Assembly (NCBI GenBank): GCA_031841125.1
Contig: CM063108.1
Span: 42,278,268-42,342,267, forward strand
From: Acanthococcus lagerstroemiae
Lineage: Eukaryota > Arthropoda > Insecta > Hemiptera > Eriococcidae
Length of the DNA: 64,000 nt
Direction: 5' to 3'
Shown one piece after another: positions 33,437-45,787 of this stretch (positions are counted from its first letter, which is position 1; each line of letters begins with the position of its first letter). The notes beneath the pieces were generated by a model. That model ran no database searches. It was not told the origin of the DNA and saw nothing but the letters and a program-made list of their open reading frames with translations. The position numbers were made by a program, and so were the translations under genes.

Positions 33437-34884
33437 AATCGTGGATCCCGCGTGTATTTAGATCGAAAAATAAATAACGAAGTCTCGTTCACTTTATACA
33501 ACGATCGGTCGTGTTTTCTCTGTCACTTTCTCACTGTCTTCGATTGAGGGACAAATGCGCCAATCTGTTGCGCTGCAAGGTGACACGAGGAATCCGAAAG
33601 AGCATAGGTAAGTATCGCTCGTGACCACCATCGTGTTTAAATTACAGTCACTGCAGAATGCGAGTCGACAATGAGATAGTTCTTGGGTGAGATATATGTA
33701 CATTCAGGATTCGTTTTCGCAGCATTAGTTCACTTGGCACGCCAAATGACCGTACACTTCTCGCCATTGCTTGTGATAAATGTTAGGAAATTTTATCGGC
33801 TGGAAAGCGGGATTTCGAAAGTGCTCCATGTATTCCATTCTATTCCATTCCAGTTGCATGTATAATTCATCAAAAATTGTAAACATCAATTGAGACTTTG
33901 ACACAGTAAGAAGTAATCCCCCAACTGGTATCAACTTACAATCTACAGAATGACACTAAATAGGGACATTTAAAAAAAATGATTCGTTTGTCAAAATTTA
34001 GTCTTTTAATGAAGTCACACATTGATAACATTGTTGAGAACCATGCCACACGAAAGAAAGATGGGAGTTCGGGCAAAGGAGAAATACAAGTAAATTGAAA
34101 ATACGCCCGCAACCAGTTTCAAGTAAAGCATAAGTTCAAACAGCAGAGGAAGTGGTACAAATTTGAACCATCTCTATATTTTGAGGAATTCTAATGTAAG
34201 AAGTCAATTTCCCCATTTCTGTATGAGTAGGCGGGGTAATGTACCGAACTTGGATCAATTTTTTCGACTAACATATCTCCTTCTCAAACTGTCGAAAATG
34301 ATCAGTTTCTGTAATGAGGGATACATCCGATATAAGACTCCAACAAATTAATAAAATTTTTTTTTTAAAAAAGTCAAAAGTAATTTCGGAGCGTAAGACG
34401 ATTTTTTGTAGTCTCAAATTATCCGCATTTGGGACCCCTCGAATGTGAACCTTTCGAGTCTGCAAACTGCGAAAGAGTTTTAAAAATGAAAAAAACGTAC
34501 AGGGTACATTCAACCACATACCTGCCAACACAGCAACTGCATTCACTTCACGACGAAATTTTTTCTCTATGCTAGATTGAAGTAGAATCTGTACTATTAC
34601 GCCACCCCCCCCCCCAAAAAAATAGCTAAACTCATTATACCAAAATTTTTCTTCAATCTTTGCTAGTCTACGTTGCAATCAAACTGTTTTCAAGGACCGC
34701 ACAGGTTTTTTCGGCGAATTTTCTAGGCGAAAAATTGCGCTAAATTATGCCAAAATGTGAAACAATTATACCAAAAAATTATGCTAAATTTTTCTTTTGG
34801 CCAACAAACCATGCCCATAAGCTTTGTAGTCCAAGAAAAAGACCCAGCTACAGTGGTTTCTGCCATCCTTAAGGTTCATTGTCT
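33437..34884. other. No gene; poly-C run at 34605-34615
   Basis: A short attccattctattccattcc pentamer run lies near 33830. Repeated aaattatgccaaaa-like strings lie at 34730-34790. The 136-codon minus frame (34268-34678) contains the poly-C run as polyglycine and is unsupported. Confidence 0.4.
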
Positions 34885-35115
34885 TAGCACTAAAATAACT
34901 ACAGACTATCCTTGATAAACCCAGAAAAATGGCAGGCCCAGACGGTATAGAGAATGAGGTAATCAGAAACCTAGCCGATGCGCTCAACAAACCCATTACT
35001 AATATTATGAATCTTGAATCAAGTCCTATTGGAGGGATAGGTCCCAAAACAATGGCTGGTATCTGAGATAATCCTATTATATAAAAAAGGCAAGAGTAAT
35101 GAGGTCAACTCTCAC
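34885..35115 (+). pseudogene. RTE-like LINE fragment (pre-RT block)
   Basis: The plus frame reads KMAGPDGIENEVIRNLADAL, then NKPITNIMN and degenerate sequence equivalent to the EIILLYKKGKSN segment near 35075-35100. This is the same block as in the LINEs at 1-196 and 24130-24330. It is short, contains stops and has no catalytic motif. Confidence 0.7.
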
Positions 35116-36277
35116 GTGTAGCTTTTGAATTCCTCCGGCAGAGAGCATCAATAACGCAGTTTCGGTTTTCTTGGACTAAGGGCAGTTTGTGAATTGACTC
35201 CTGAACTGTTAACCCACTTTACACAAGTTTCTAAAAAAACAAAAGAAAATTTTGGTTCCTCCATCTTCAAAATCGGCAACATCCACAGCTCTACCTGACT
35301 TGTGTTTCAAAAAGAGAATTAGTATGAAAGCTGCTATACATGCAACTCTAGACTCGTAACCACCTTTTCATAGGTGCAAAACGAGAAAACTTTCTCATTA
35401 TGGCATATGTTAAGTTGGGGTTACAAAAAAAAAGTTAATAAATTTCTTAATTGCCAACCAGTTTTTAAAAATACTTTCATTACTAAATTGTTGTAGCGTC
35501 CCCAGTATTTCAAAAATCATATATTCACAAGCACATTCTGCAACAGCATATACAGAGGAAACATAAGATACACCGAGTGGCAAAGAACATGGTACAAGTT
35601 GACAATTCGAGCAATATTTTTGGGTCACACAGTATCCACAATACTGTAGAGTTAATTACTTGAATTTCATTTATTTTTTGAATGAATTCATGTTCGGTTC
35701 ATTCAAGTAGGAATGTCATAAATTCAGTGCGAAATAATCGTACAAGAGTGTCATAGACAGACATATTTCGAAGCACAAGTATAGGTGCAAGCCTCATAAG
35801 TGTATTGCATACATTTTATTACTATCATATTATTGGTACTATGTCATACTATCTTAGACCTGCACAAAGAATAGCAGAATATACATGATAATTTTGATCT
35901 ACCTGTATTATAAATATCTAACTGCACAACCTAATCTCTATCTTGCACGTGTGAAAGTATTTTAACCATGATGGTATGTTTGCTATAAGTATCCGTATAA
36001 TTTTCTTAGCAGGGCTAGAGACGCCATTATCGTGACAAAACACTTATTAGGAAATGCCATATTAGACAGCATACTGAAATCATTCACGACTGAGAAACCA
36101 AAAATGAATAAATGAGTATACCAGGGTTCAAAAGGAGACTCACTTTTTTCTACTTTTATCATTCACACAAAAATTTTTATACTTCAGAACAATCTCTTGG
36201 GCGCACTGTGCTTTGAATTATTCTTCACCCATTCCCATATTTTATGTTACTTTAAACTGATCACATGCTTCAGCTTA
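35116..36277. other. No recognisable feature
   Basis: AT-rich. No open frame above about 70 codons, and no terminal repeats. Confidence 0.45.
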
Positions 36278-36512
36278 GCGCTCATTAAATGCAACAAAGC
36301 CATAACTCAAAACCATCATTTTTCATGAGAACGTTTCAAAGATTTGATTGGCTGTAATTGTCGTTGCGAGCTATTTGAATGAAAAATTTACTAAGATTTT
36401 ATGGAGTTTACATTAGTAATTTTGCCAGTATCAAGGTCTTATGAAACACAGTTTGAAGACAATCGAAAAATAGCATTTTTTGAATTATGACTTTGCTGCA
36501 TTTAATAAGCGT
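36278..36512. mobile_element. 235-bp MITE with ~30-bp terminal inverted repeats
   Basis: The left terminus gcgctcattaaatgcaaca continues aagccataactcaaaa. It is mirrored at the right end, which reads acgcttattaaatgcagca then aagtcataattcaaaa on the opposite strand. The flanks can be read as a TTA duplication, which would suit PIF/Harbinger, but the alignment is ambiguous. Confidence 0.7.
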
Positions 36513-37079
36513 TTTAACAGTGAATTTGAAAATGAAGTCTCATTCAATTTTCGGAGGTGATATATAGAAAAGGAATGTGGATGCACGCATGAAAGACAAA
36601 CAGACTGTTTCGAAAGGTGTCTGCAAAAATCAAAGAAATGCACGAGTGCAGTCCAAGTGAAGTTGACTTCTCAGAACAAACCTGGAAACAACTGAAGACA
36701 CAAGACTCGAAAAAGATCAACATAATATGTTGCCCTTATTGAATTGCAGCGTTTATCAAGAGTGAGCAATAATTGCGAGATATTTCAGTTCTAATTGTGA
36801 TTGTAGACTGATGGGAGAATGGGAGGGGGGTCTTAAGGATTCCATGTATGAATCTATTTATCCTTTTGTCTCCTTCAAACGTTCAATATTTCTAATATAA
36901 ATGGTAACGGATACTTTTTCTTTTTTAATGTACAACCTAACTTGGGTTAGAATTGCGTCGAATCATCTCCGCACCTGATTTATTTCAACTGATTTGGCAT
37001 GCCCCAGAGTTTACAGTGATGTCGAAATGAATCCTGTCACTTATCAAACTACTGCTGGCAACGATAAGGAGGTTCGATC
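36513..37079. other. No recognisable feature
   Basis: No element termini or coding signal is seen. Confidence 0.4.
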
Positions 37080-37237
37080 CATGTAGCTCACTTTCGAGTT
37101 AGGAATTGTAACGCCAAAACGCATTCAATAATGTTGCACCACTGAAACAACCACTCACCATGTAGCCCATTTTCGAGTTCGGAATAATAACGCGAAGCCC
37201 CATTCAATAAGGTCGCACCACTGAAACAACCACTCGA
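37080..37237. repeat. Tandem duplication, 79-bp unit
   Basis: Units 37080-37158 and 37159-37237 both start catgtagc and end caccactgaaacaaccactc, with moderate divergence between. Confidence 0.85.
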
Positions 37238-37489
37238 AGAGGACAATCTGAAGGTCACCGTATATAAAACCAAAAACAGAAATCTTGCAGCATTTTGAAT
37301 AATTCAGAGGGCTCCAATCCTGCGGAGTTCAACGAACTAAAGTCGGAGAATGACATTCTTCCCAAAATCCTGCACTTCGGAAATAAAAGGATTATTTTGA
37401 CACAGTGTTCAGTTGGCTCTCCTACGCATTCCAAACAGCGATGGAAATAAATACAGAGATCGGATTCTGAAACATTTTTTTGATGGATT

Positions 37490-37890
37490 CGCACTGTGAT
37501 TCTAAATCATTTTTTCGGCGGATTTTGAAATTCCTGGAATCGGTTTTTCCATATCATACATAATCAGGATTCCGAATCCATACTAGTTTCCACAAAATCC
37601 ATCAGTTCTACGAAGATTCTTTGAGGATGATTTTAGAATCTCCTACTCCACCAGAAACAACTGAATCCCGGTTTCGGATCTCACTCAAAATCTGGGAATT
37701 TAGAATCCTCACTTTAATAAAATCCAAATTTTTCGATTCGGATTCCAGAATCCTGTTTCGAAGAATACAAATATTTGGGTTTAGATATCTTCGTTGTTTG
37801 ATCTGGATTCTCTCAGATTCAAAATCGTTTTGGTACTGGATTCAGATTTTCCTATTCTCAGCATCATTTGGTCACAGATTTAAATTCTTG
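37490..37890. repeat. GATTC/GAATCC-rich degenerate domain
   Basis: Variants of gattccgaatcc, tctggattc and aatccaaat recur throughout at irregular short spacing on both strands. A decayed short-unit satellite is the simplest reading. The 91-codon frame inside is low-complexity in I, F, R and S and is not accepted. Confidence 0.5.
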
Positions 37891-38877
37891 GACTAGGAAT
37901 TGTTATTTTTTAATTTTTAATTTTTTTCAATACACTTTGCAACTCTGATTTCAGGTGCGGTGCCATAAGAAAATTTATAGTGGGGCTAAGAAGGAGGCCA
38001 TCAAATTCAAGTTTTTCCAAGTTCTCCCCGAAACTACGAGTCCTTAGCTCAATGCAACAATGTGATCACTTCACCGCCACAACTAAGGCTATAATGCCAC
38101 AACATGGTGTAGCGCGACCCCTTCTACAAATTCACAATTTTATTGATGAAAAACAAGGTTTATTTACTATTCCTCACAGTAAGACACTAGCTAGGTACCT
38201 GAAATTAATTATTTCCCCCATTGTATTTAAGCAGGTCTGTGGCGTTAAGGTTGGTGGCACTGCCGCCGTCAACATGCGCAGATATGAGAAAGTCGATGTG
38301 CGAATACGAGAAATCATAAAATCATAATGCATCGGTTGTGATTCTATCATGTTACTTTAATGAATTATCTCTACAGTGGTGACTAGGACGTGGTTTTTCA
38401 TAAAAAAGTTACCTAATGCACCAGTATTTACGTTTATGAACAGATGAGATGATGACCGAGAAGTTACAATTCAAAACTGTAGAACACCCCAGTGTAAAAT
38501 GGCCTTCAAGGCTATAGTGGGGTCCCTTATTAAATAAATAAATTAACATTTTGCAATAGGACCCTAGTGACCTTAATGGAGTCAAAACTGGCTCCACCAG
38601 TTTGGAATTCGATTGGCAATCGCAAAAATGTTACTCTACAAGGTCAAATTCAATTTTCATGTAATTTTGAATTCTGACCACAATCTTTGTTTTGAGGATG
38701 CCACGAGGACCCTTTGCAGCGAAAATCCAAATACTGGTCTACACTAGTGTATGGTTGTACAACGCAGAGGGTTTCTTCGGTCGTAACATTCATTTTTGAT
38801 ACTACATATTTGGGCGTAACCCTCACTCCTGAGGCATTCTTGGGCACTGAAATTCCTTTTTTTCATGTTATTTAAAA
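37891..38877. other. No assigned feature; 115-codon frame at 37980-38327
   Basis: A plus frame begins MGLRRRPSNSSFSKFSPKL and ends REIIKS. It includes GVKVGGTAAVNMRRYEKVDV, which looks more protein-like than most, but I recognise no family. An element-like string tatagtggggtcc recurs near 37977 and 38513. Confidence 0.3.
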
Positions 38878-39179
38878 CAGTTGCGGCGGATTTAAAAGTT
38901 AAGCCGCTATAGGCACTCAACAAAATGTCCCCCCTCAGCCCTACTCCATATCCTCCTAATGAGCTACAGGCCAAAAATTGAAAATTATTTCTCAGTTGTG
39001 TTTTCTGCAACTTCTACAATATTTTCCTTTTTTCTCTCTGTCTCTTTCTTTTTCTTTTTTTCCGAATTTCCTTCCTTTTTTCGGCTGTTTTTGTACAAAA
39101 ATCTGTCGTCCCTCGAAATCTGCCGCCCTAGGCGTTTGCCTAATGTGCCTACTGGGAAATCCATCGCTGATTTAAAGGG
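38878..39179. mobile_element. hAT MITE, 302 bp, with 8-bp target-site duplication
   Basis: The left end cagttgcggcggattt pairs with a right end that reads cagcgatggattt on the opposite strand. The insertion is flanked by atttaaaa (38870-38877) and atttaaag (39180-39187), seven of eight bases identical. Internal strings such as ccgccctaggcgtttgccta are typical of a hAT-derived repeat class. The 150- and 65-codon frames crossing it are incidental. Confidence 0.7.
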
Positions 39180-40769
39180 TAACTTTCACCCTTGGGCAGA
39201 GAAGGCAGTAACTCGATACCTTGTAGGCATCGCTAAGGGCCTAAGGAATCCTTTTGTTCACCAAATGCCAAGTGTATCTCCGGTCATGAACAACTGGACT
39301 ATACTAGCACCAAGATACCTTCGGATGTCCATAATCATTCAAATCCGGGACACCAAATTTTGGTCATCTGGATTCGATTATACCGATCGGCAATCAGTAC
39401 ACACGAAATAGGATTTCTAGTGCTCACGGTATTTTTTTTCGACACAGTAAGCTTCCTATTGTTCGCCATCGGTCCGTAACTTAACGGATCTGTCCCGTAC
39501 TACCGTATCATTATGTTCTGTTGACCGGTAATGCATACTTCGTTCGGCCTTTCGTGGTCGTCGCCATCGCCGTCCTCCAACTTCACAATAGAAATTGATA
39601 GATAGGACGACTTATGCTCATTAATTTGGACGAGATGGGAGCAAAGAACCGACTCCCCGATATTCCAACTCGCGTACACTGCGACTACGTGATTTAACTA
39701 TTTATTTTTTTCGAAATAACGGACCTAAGACTGACCGTCTGTAATGATAAAAAGATACATTAACTTTTTTTTTTTTTTAATACACGCTGTACACGGTCAC
39801 AGTTATCACTTAATTTCTTCTTATACATAAACACACCGGTATATGATGCGTCTCGATTATCGATCGTATTCACGCTGTACCTATATAGACTGGCGTCCTC
39901 TTTTCCTTTTTCGAAAACGAAAACAATTTCTGCTTCATTTTCTTTTCTTCTCTCTTTTCTTTTTTCTCGCTCGTACACCACTTCCAATACATGCATCAAA
40001 AGAATCGAGATGGAAAATACTGGCCAGGAAACAAACGCCGGTCGCCTTGATAAATGATACCGACCAACGGAGAAGGTTAATTTTCAAATGCAGGTAGTGT
40101 AACAGAATATGGTGTGTAATAAAGATTTCCTCGACGGTAATGAAATACACCTTTAATTGCGCGCTGAAATACCGACGCGGGAGAAAGAATTGGAGAAACA
40201 CCTCTTTCGGATGAAATTTTTTCGTGGTTTATTATACACAGCGCGCACAGTTGCACGTTCCCGGCGAAAGTAATCTACATTTATAGGTATCCGCTGATTA
40301 GTACAATTTTATAGCCGCACGATTCGAGTGGAGAATATTTTAGTGCTGTTAGAATTTTTTCACGACTGCCCAACAGTACGATGGAAAACACCCGAACGAA
40401 ACCAGCTAGTTTCAAAAGCAACGCTGGGTAAACACTCTAGGCATACAGAAAAATGAAAACAATTTTCGCAAGCAAGGGTTATTTTTTTGCAGAAAATTGT
40501 AAAGAATGGCCCCCTGACTAATCTATCCCCGATCATAGGTAGTGCAAATTTTTACAGGCGTCAAAGTCACCCAAAATCGGGTTACTACAGAAATATCGGG
40601 AACCATCAAATGTACGAAAAAAAGATTCAAACTAAAATTGTTCCTGGAGAAAATTTATATAAAGAAGATTCTCATCAATTTTTCTCCAATTCGTCCACTG
40701 ATCTCCCGATAAGGGGGTCAAAATGATCGTTCATACTACCATTGCCCTCAGGTCTCTAATATAATACCT
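39180..40769. other. No gene identified; polypyrimidine-rich patches
   Basis: Long C/T-rich stretches (39020-39080, 39930-39975) and CpG-containing single-copy-looking DNA. Open frames of 79-88 codons on both strands overlap one another and match nothing known. Confidence 0.35.
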
Positions 40770-40850
40770 TAAAGGGTGCATTCCAGGGCCTGAGGTACGG
40801 CGCTGTGAAGGGTCCATTTGGTATACGTGCATCGTCATACACCCTAACGG
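40770..40850 (+). mobile_element. Poly(A)-less retroposon, decayed short copy
   Basis: The strings aaagggtgcattccagggcc, gcgctgtgaagggtcc and atttggtatacgtgcatcg then catacaccc follow the family order. The copy is more diverged than the others, and no duplication could be placed. Confidence 0.6.
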
Positions 40851-42356
40851 GTCTACCACGCATTAACACATCCCTCATAGGAGAGAACGTTCTTATTTGG
40901 CATTTTTACAGTGGCCACGGAGAGCTTAAATTTCACAATATGCAACAGAATCACGTTCTTCACGTATCATTCTGTTGGGACGAATGGAATTGCAACTTAT
41001 ACATACATGGATGGATAGGGTTAGAGATGTTGAGTAAAATGCATTTCTCATTCTTTTTCTTCTAGGTGTCAAAGACATCGCAACATTCAGACCCAGATTA
41101 TTTAAAATTTTGATTTATTGCTACTTAAGATATGAAAAACTGTTGTGGATCGTATACCATTTACTGTACTTGCTTCAAGTAAGGGTCAGCCTCTTAGGAA
41201 GGGTACTTACCCTTGTTCGCAGAATCTTCCCACCGACCCTGCCTGAATATGGATGGTACATTACGGTGGCCCTTAAAATTAAAAATTCAAAATGTTCAAG
41301 TGTTACCCCCTAAAATGGTTACCTCTTATGAAAAAATAATTCCCTCAAAATTTTGATCAATTGATTAATATTAACCCGTGCCGCAAACGTGTTGAAGTTT
41401 TGAAACAACAGAAGCGCGTCGCGTCTCATTGATATCTCGGGTCTCGGTCGAACCAGGCAGCGTGATTTGCCTAGTTCCCACGGCGTATGATTTAAGGAAC
41501 GTAATATCGATTTAAATGCGGTAGTTGTCCATTGGGATTGTAAACTTTTACCAGGATTAACAGGCCATGTCCACAAGCCTCTTCGAATTTCTTGCACAAT
41601 TCTCGAATTTGACCGTGGACAATAAATCGAGATTCCCACTTGAACTGTGGTGGTAACTGAGATTTCTTCAAAAGAAAATACGGATATTTATTTTTCCCGG
41701 CTCAAAAGAAAATGCGTGATTGGCTTATTTGCCCATCATAATCGTTTTGTGTGAGCGATCTCTCATTCTTACAACCGCCCCTGTTAAAACTAAGGAGACG
41801 AAATTATATTAGTGCCCTCCCAAGTTCACGAGCAGGGACGCCACTGAACCAAACTTAGATAAAATTACCAAATTTGACAAGAAATGACTAAACCAAGAAC
41901 GACCACATTTTTAACCAACCACTTTCTCAACTCGCTAAGCAAGGCAAGGAACATCCACAGCAGATTGTTAGAAGAGTTGAGAAGGTTCTTATGTGGGAAC
42001 ATACCAGGGAAGGAGTTCTGAATAAACCCCGCCTCCTTTTTGAGAATAAAAACATCTACCGTTTTACAGATTTTTTCTTAGTTTCAATCATCTATCACCC
42101 ACTACCAAGTCTCATCCCGCCTTCCCTCGCCAAATGGCCAGTTGTGCACTGTTATGATGAGTAATGAACCAAGGACACTCGATGAAAACTACTCAAGATG
42201 ACTACTTCAAAACAAAACTAGCATCACATTATGGTACGTAAAAAGGGATAAATGCCATAGGACGTTCAGCTGAAGAGGGTGCTTTAAAAACGAGGTAAAA
42301 AACAGAAGGAAAGGAGACCATACCGAAATAAAGGAAAGCAGGAATAAAGAAGTACT
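40851..42356. other. No recognisable feature
   Basis: A 106-codon minus frame (41319-41639) and 86- and 67-codon plus frames lack recognisable domains. Confidence 0.35.
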
Positions 42357-42549
42357 GGGCGTCGATGACATAAAGTTGTGATCAGCGTGCAAGGCGTAAT
42401 CGACTTTGACTTGCGATTCCCTGAAAGCATAATTTCCATAATTTGCGTAAACGGCTGTGTAAAAATTACGCCCATCACGACAATGAAAACCTGTCGTCAA
42501 CGGCGTAAAAGGCGTAATATACCATTACGCCTTTATGTCATCGACGCCC
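42357..42549. mobile_element. 193-bp MITE, copy 2, with perfect 19-bp termini
   Basis: The left terminus gggcgtcgatgacataaag is exactly complementary to the right terminus ctttatgtcatcgacgccc. The body matches the copy at 14857-15049 along its whole length. Frames overlapping it are incidental. Confidence 0.9.
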
Positions 42550-42870
42550 ATTTTTCAGATGGGCACTTATCGATGATTGATTCTGATGTCTAAATCTTGC
42601 ACTGACGTAAAACAGGGGCTTACAGAACTTTGAAAATCTTAGGACTACTAGGGGACTTAGGGGCACTTCACTTTCAAATGTTGGGGGAATTTTTCAGACT
42701 TATGGTTCCCCGATGTGTGCTAAGGCTCGACGCCTGTCTCTAAAAACGTTGGAAGTTGTCAGAGAGCAGTTCCAGAATACGTTGGAAATTTGTCTCGCCA
42801 AACCTTCGCCCGTTTTGTTGGAATTCTTCACTCCATATAGCGCCAACTGGGCACGCGGAAACCACAGACC

Positions 42871-43341
42871 ATGATTTGCCCGATCAGTATCCCTTGCGAA
42901 AAACCGACATCCAACTGGAACGTCCGAATTTTCGGCCGGACCATTCACCATCTGAAGGACATTCCGGAAACTGCAGTGACCATGGCGTCTAGATTCTTCA
43001 ACTTCCTACCCATGCAAGAATGTCCGTTCATTTTGTCACGGATATCAAAAAAGACACCAAATGAAGCGAATCTCATTGTTAGTTCCAAAGGTTCTAAAAT
43101 GTTTCCATGGAAACCTTTCGAGCATAAGTGTCGATGAGAGATTTTGGCCTTAAAATAACCAGGAGCAAAGTCCTTACCGAAAGTTACGAATGAAAATAGT
43201 CAATACAAGCCATTCAAGATATACAAAATTTTAAAGGACCAGATGGAAAAAGATGGATATATTCCGAGCACTCACAGTTTTCCAGTTTCAATCACATCAA
43301 GAGTTATCAATGTTCAGGATGGCAAAATTTTCTTCGACTAA
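42871..43341 (+). pseudogene. Decayed reading frame, product unknown
   Basis: One frame runs about 157 codons with only two internal stops (43135-43137 and a TAA near 43155). It reads ETAVTMASRFFNFLPMQECP in its first part and QYKPFKIYKILKDQMEKDGY, then PSTHSFPVSITSRVINVQDG near its end, stopping at 43339-43341. The composition is protein-like across both stops, which suggests a gene or element ORF that has acquired stops. I recognise no family, and no viral or cellular identity is claimed. Confidence 0.3.
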
Positions 43342-45086
43342 TACAGTTATTCTTCGTCAAATGGTCGGTGGAAATCAAACGACGCCATCCATCGACGGAG
43401 TTGGGTAGTCAAAGCTTCGCCTGATGGTCTTCGTTGATTGTCTTGAACCGCCGCAGAGTGCAATAAAAGCGGTAATAAACGGAGAAGTAAGATCTGTACA
43501 CTCAACCTCTGATCTGGGCAACATGAATGTGTACCTACCCGCTGGTCTGCGAGATAAGTCGGTTACCCAGTGAAACGTAGGCTAGCTAATGGGCAAAAAG
43601 GAGAAACAGATCCGCGCATAGGATAATGGCCAGTTCCTTTGGCCTCGTATACTGCGTGATGATGCGTTCGCGGTACCATTCGTTGTTCTCAGTGATCCAG
43701 TTCGAGTTCATTTTACCGGGTGAACGTTTCGTAAGCTCTTCTGGGTCGACGGCCGTGCTCATTCGTTCAAAGGAAAAGGTATTTTCGTCCACGCTAATTC
43801 AGGCGATCTTTTTCGTCGTTTTACGATTCAGGGTCGCCTCATCGTGCCGATGCGATCGGATGTTACAGCACGAGATGATCTGGCTCTTTTGTCGCATCAT
43901 ATCGTCGTTACCTGTCTTAACGAATTATTTCTATTTTTACCTTCAAATTCTCACTCTCCTGTATACATGTATAGGCTATACGGTACATGCTTCCAGATTA
44001 TCCGGGGTCGTCTAGTTCACCGCGTGAAACGCACATGTATCTTTTCCTCATAATTGCGATACGTAGTTATGTAGCTCGACGCGGTCGTAAATGAGCCGCG
44101 ATCATCGTCGAGTTCGCGAAAGCGGGCTTTTTGTTTAGCTCTCGTTAACCCATCCGGTCCGGTTCCGTGAGCAGCAAATTCACGTACACGAATCGACGAT
44201 CGTATCTCTTAACTTCACATGGCAAAGCTCGAATGCAACAGCTAAGATGAAGTCGAGACAAATTTGGAGCCCTGTCAAATAGTAGCCCTTCAAGGACCGA
44301 ACCGGCTATTCAGTTCGAACATCACTATAACGTCTCTGTAGAGATCCGTGAACTGAAGCCTACCATGGGTCTACAGCAGAGAGGTTATAACGTGTTCCTG
44401 GGAACGATGACTGTGGGTAGATTAGGTGCCTGAGATCGGGCCAACGATGACGTTTTAGGCGAGTTCCGGATTGCAAAGCTCTATTTATTCGGCCGTGATG
44501 AGGCGCTCGATGTGCTCCGCCATCTGTCCGATGGCCCAGGGACATCTACGTAACCATCACCACCGGAAATCAGCGGAGGGATATCGGGGGAACTGGGTTC
44601 CAAGGTACACCTAGTGGTAAAACGTAGGAGGGAGACGAAAGCTTCCGTTTATTGGGTTGCTTCTTTCTTCTGGCCATCTGAATCCAAAGCTTCGACTTTT
44701 TGCTACAGAGAAAAGTTGAAATCGTCTCACAAGAATAATTCTTGGGTTGTTAAAAGTTTAATCCATCTGGCGAGGATGGTAGGCAGGTAGGCATAAACTC
44801 ATTGCTACAGTGAAATAAGTCAAAGTTCGTTTACATATGTGATCTTCACAACGTGACCCAATGCATCAAGTCTCGTAGACTTTCGTGGTCCTTTCTACTG
44901 ATTCTGCAACAACAGCATTGTTCTTCCGCTCAGACTGAAAATCAATCTTCACCGAACTTCAATCCATACACACTGGAATCGCCAAAATGCGGCAGTTATC
45001 ACGCTGTGTACTGAAAGAACATCTACCAGGACATAGGAACCCCGAGAAAGGATGTCTGAGCAATCCCTCAAGTGACATACCCCTGT
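43342..45086. other. CpG-containing sequence, no gene identified
   Basis: The plus frame 43626-44015 (129 codons) and a minus frame 43586-43792 overlap in antisense and neither resembles a known protein. The rest shows no repeats. Confidence 0.35.
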
Positions 45087-45330
45087 TTCAAAAGAATAGT
45101 GACACTACAACACATCAGGTTTTTTCGGAGTTAGAACGTCTAGAACAGGTCGCAAAAACACCAATGGTTACCGAGGACGAACGACACAAGTGCCCTCTAT
45201 CAACAGTTTATTATATTACACTTTTACACTTCCTTCATTCTTCCTTGGTGACCAATAGTGTTTTTGCGACCTGTTATACGTTCTAACTATGAAAAAACCG
45301 GATTTACAGTCGTGTCACTATTATTTTGAA
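45087..45330. mobile_element. 244-bp foldback MITE
   Basis: The left arm starts ttcaaaagaatagtgacac and the right end reads ttcaaaataatagtgacac on the opposite strand. Both arms carry gttttttc, agttagaacgt and aacaggtcgcaaaaacac. Loop about 55 bp. The 99-codon frame crossing it is incidental. Confidence 0.9.
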
Positions 45331-45402
45331 GCAGCGATTACGACAGTTTTCAATTTTCAAAATTTAAGGAACAATATCTATAAAGATTTGTCACTTATTT
45401 TT

Positions 45403-45526
45403 GACATCGAGTGCCAATTTGTGAAGACGTGTACCTGATAATTTAGGTTATAACCATTTTTCAACAATTTCTGACATCGGGCGCCAATTTGTGAGGACGT
45501 GTATCTGATAATTTAAGTTTACGACG
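45403..45526. repeat. Tandem duplication, 70-bp offset
   Basis: The block gacatcgagtgccaatttgt ... ctgataattta at 45403 recurs at 45473 as gacatcgggcgccaatttgt ... ctgataattta with few changes. Confidence 0.8.
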
Positions 45527-45690
45527 GTACAATAACTTGGGAGCAATTTCAATGAAGGTTTATGGGCTTCATGGAGAGGTGCTTGCCAGAAAGACGAAAC
45601 GGTATACGTATACATCAGCAAACATTGAAACTGCCATGCTTTTCATCGCTTAGGCTCAGTGGGCAAGGAGCTAATAAATCTAATTAAATT

Positions 45691-45722
45691 GAAATAAATA
45701 AAATAAAATAAAGTAAAGAAAA
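45691..45722. repeat. (ATAAA)n-like A-rich tract
   Basis: Irregular aaataaataaaataaaata sequence. It may be a degraded poly(A) or a microsatellite. Confidence 0.6.
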
Positions 45723-45787
45723 TAGCTATTCCACTGCCAAGGTGAATTTTACAATTCAAGATAACTCTGTCACGAGACTTTCGCTCA

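Noticed and set aside
42207..42593. Overlapping open frames of 64-97 codons
   Set aside because: They cross the 193-bp MITE copy at 42357-42549 on both strands and are incidental.
44987..45286. 99-codon open frame
   Set aside because: Most of it is one arm of the foldback element at 45087-45330.
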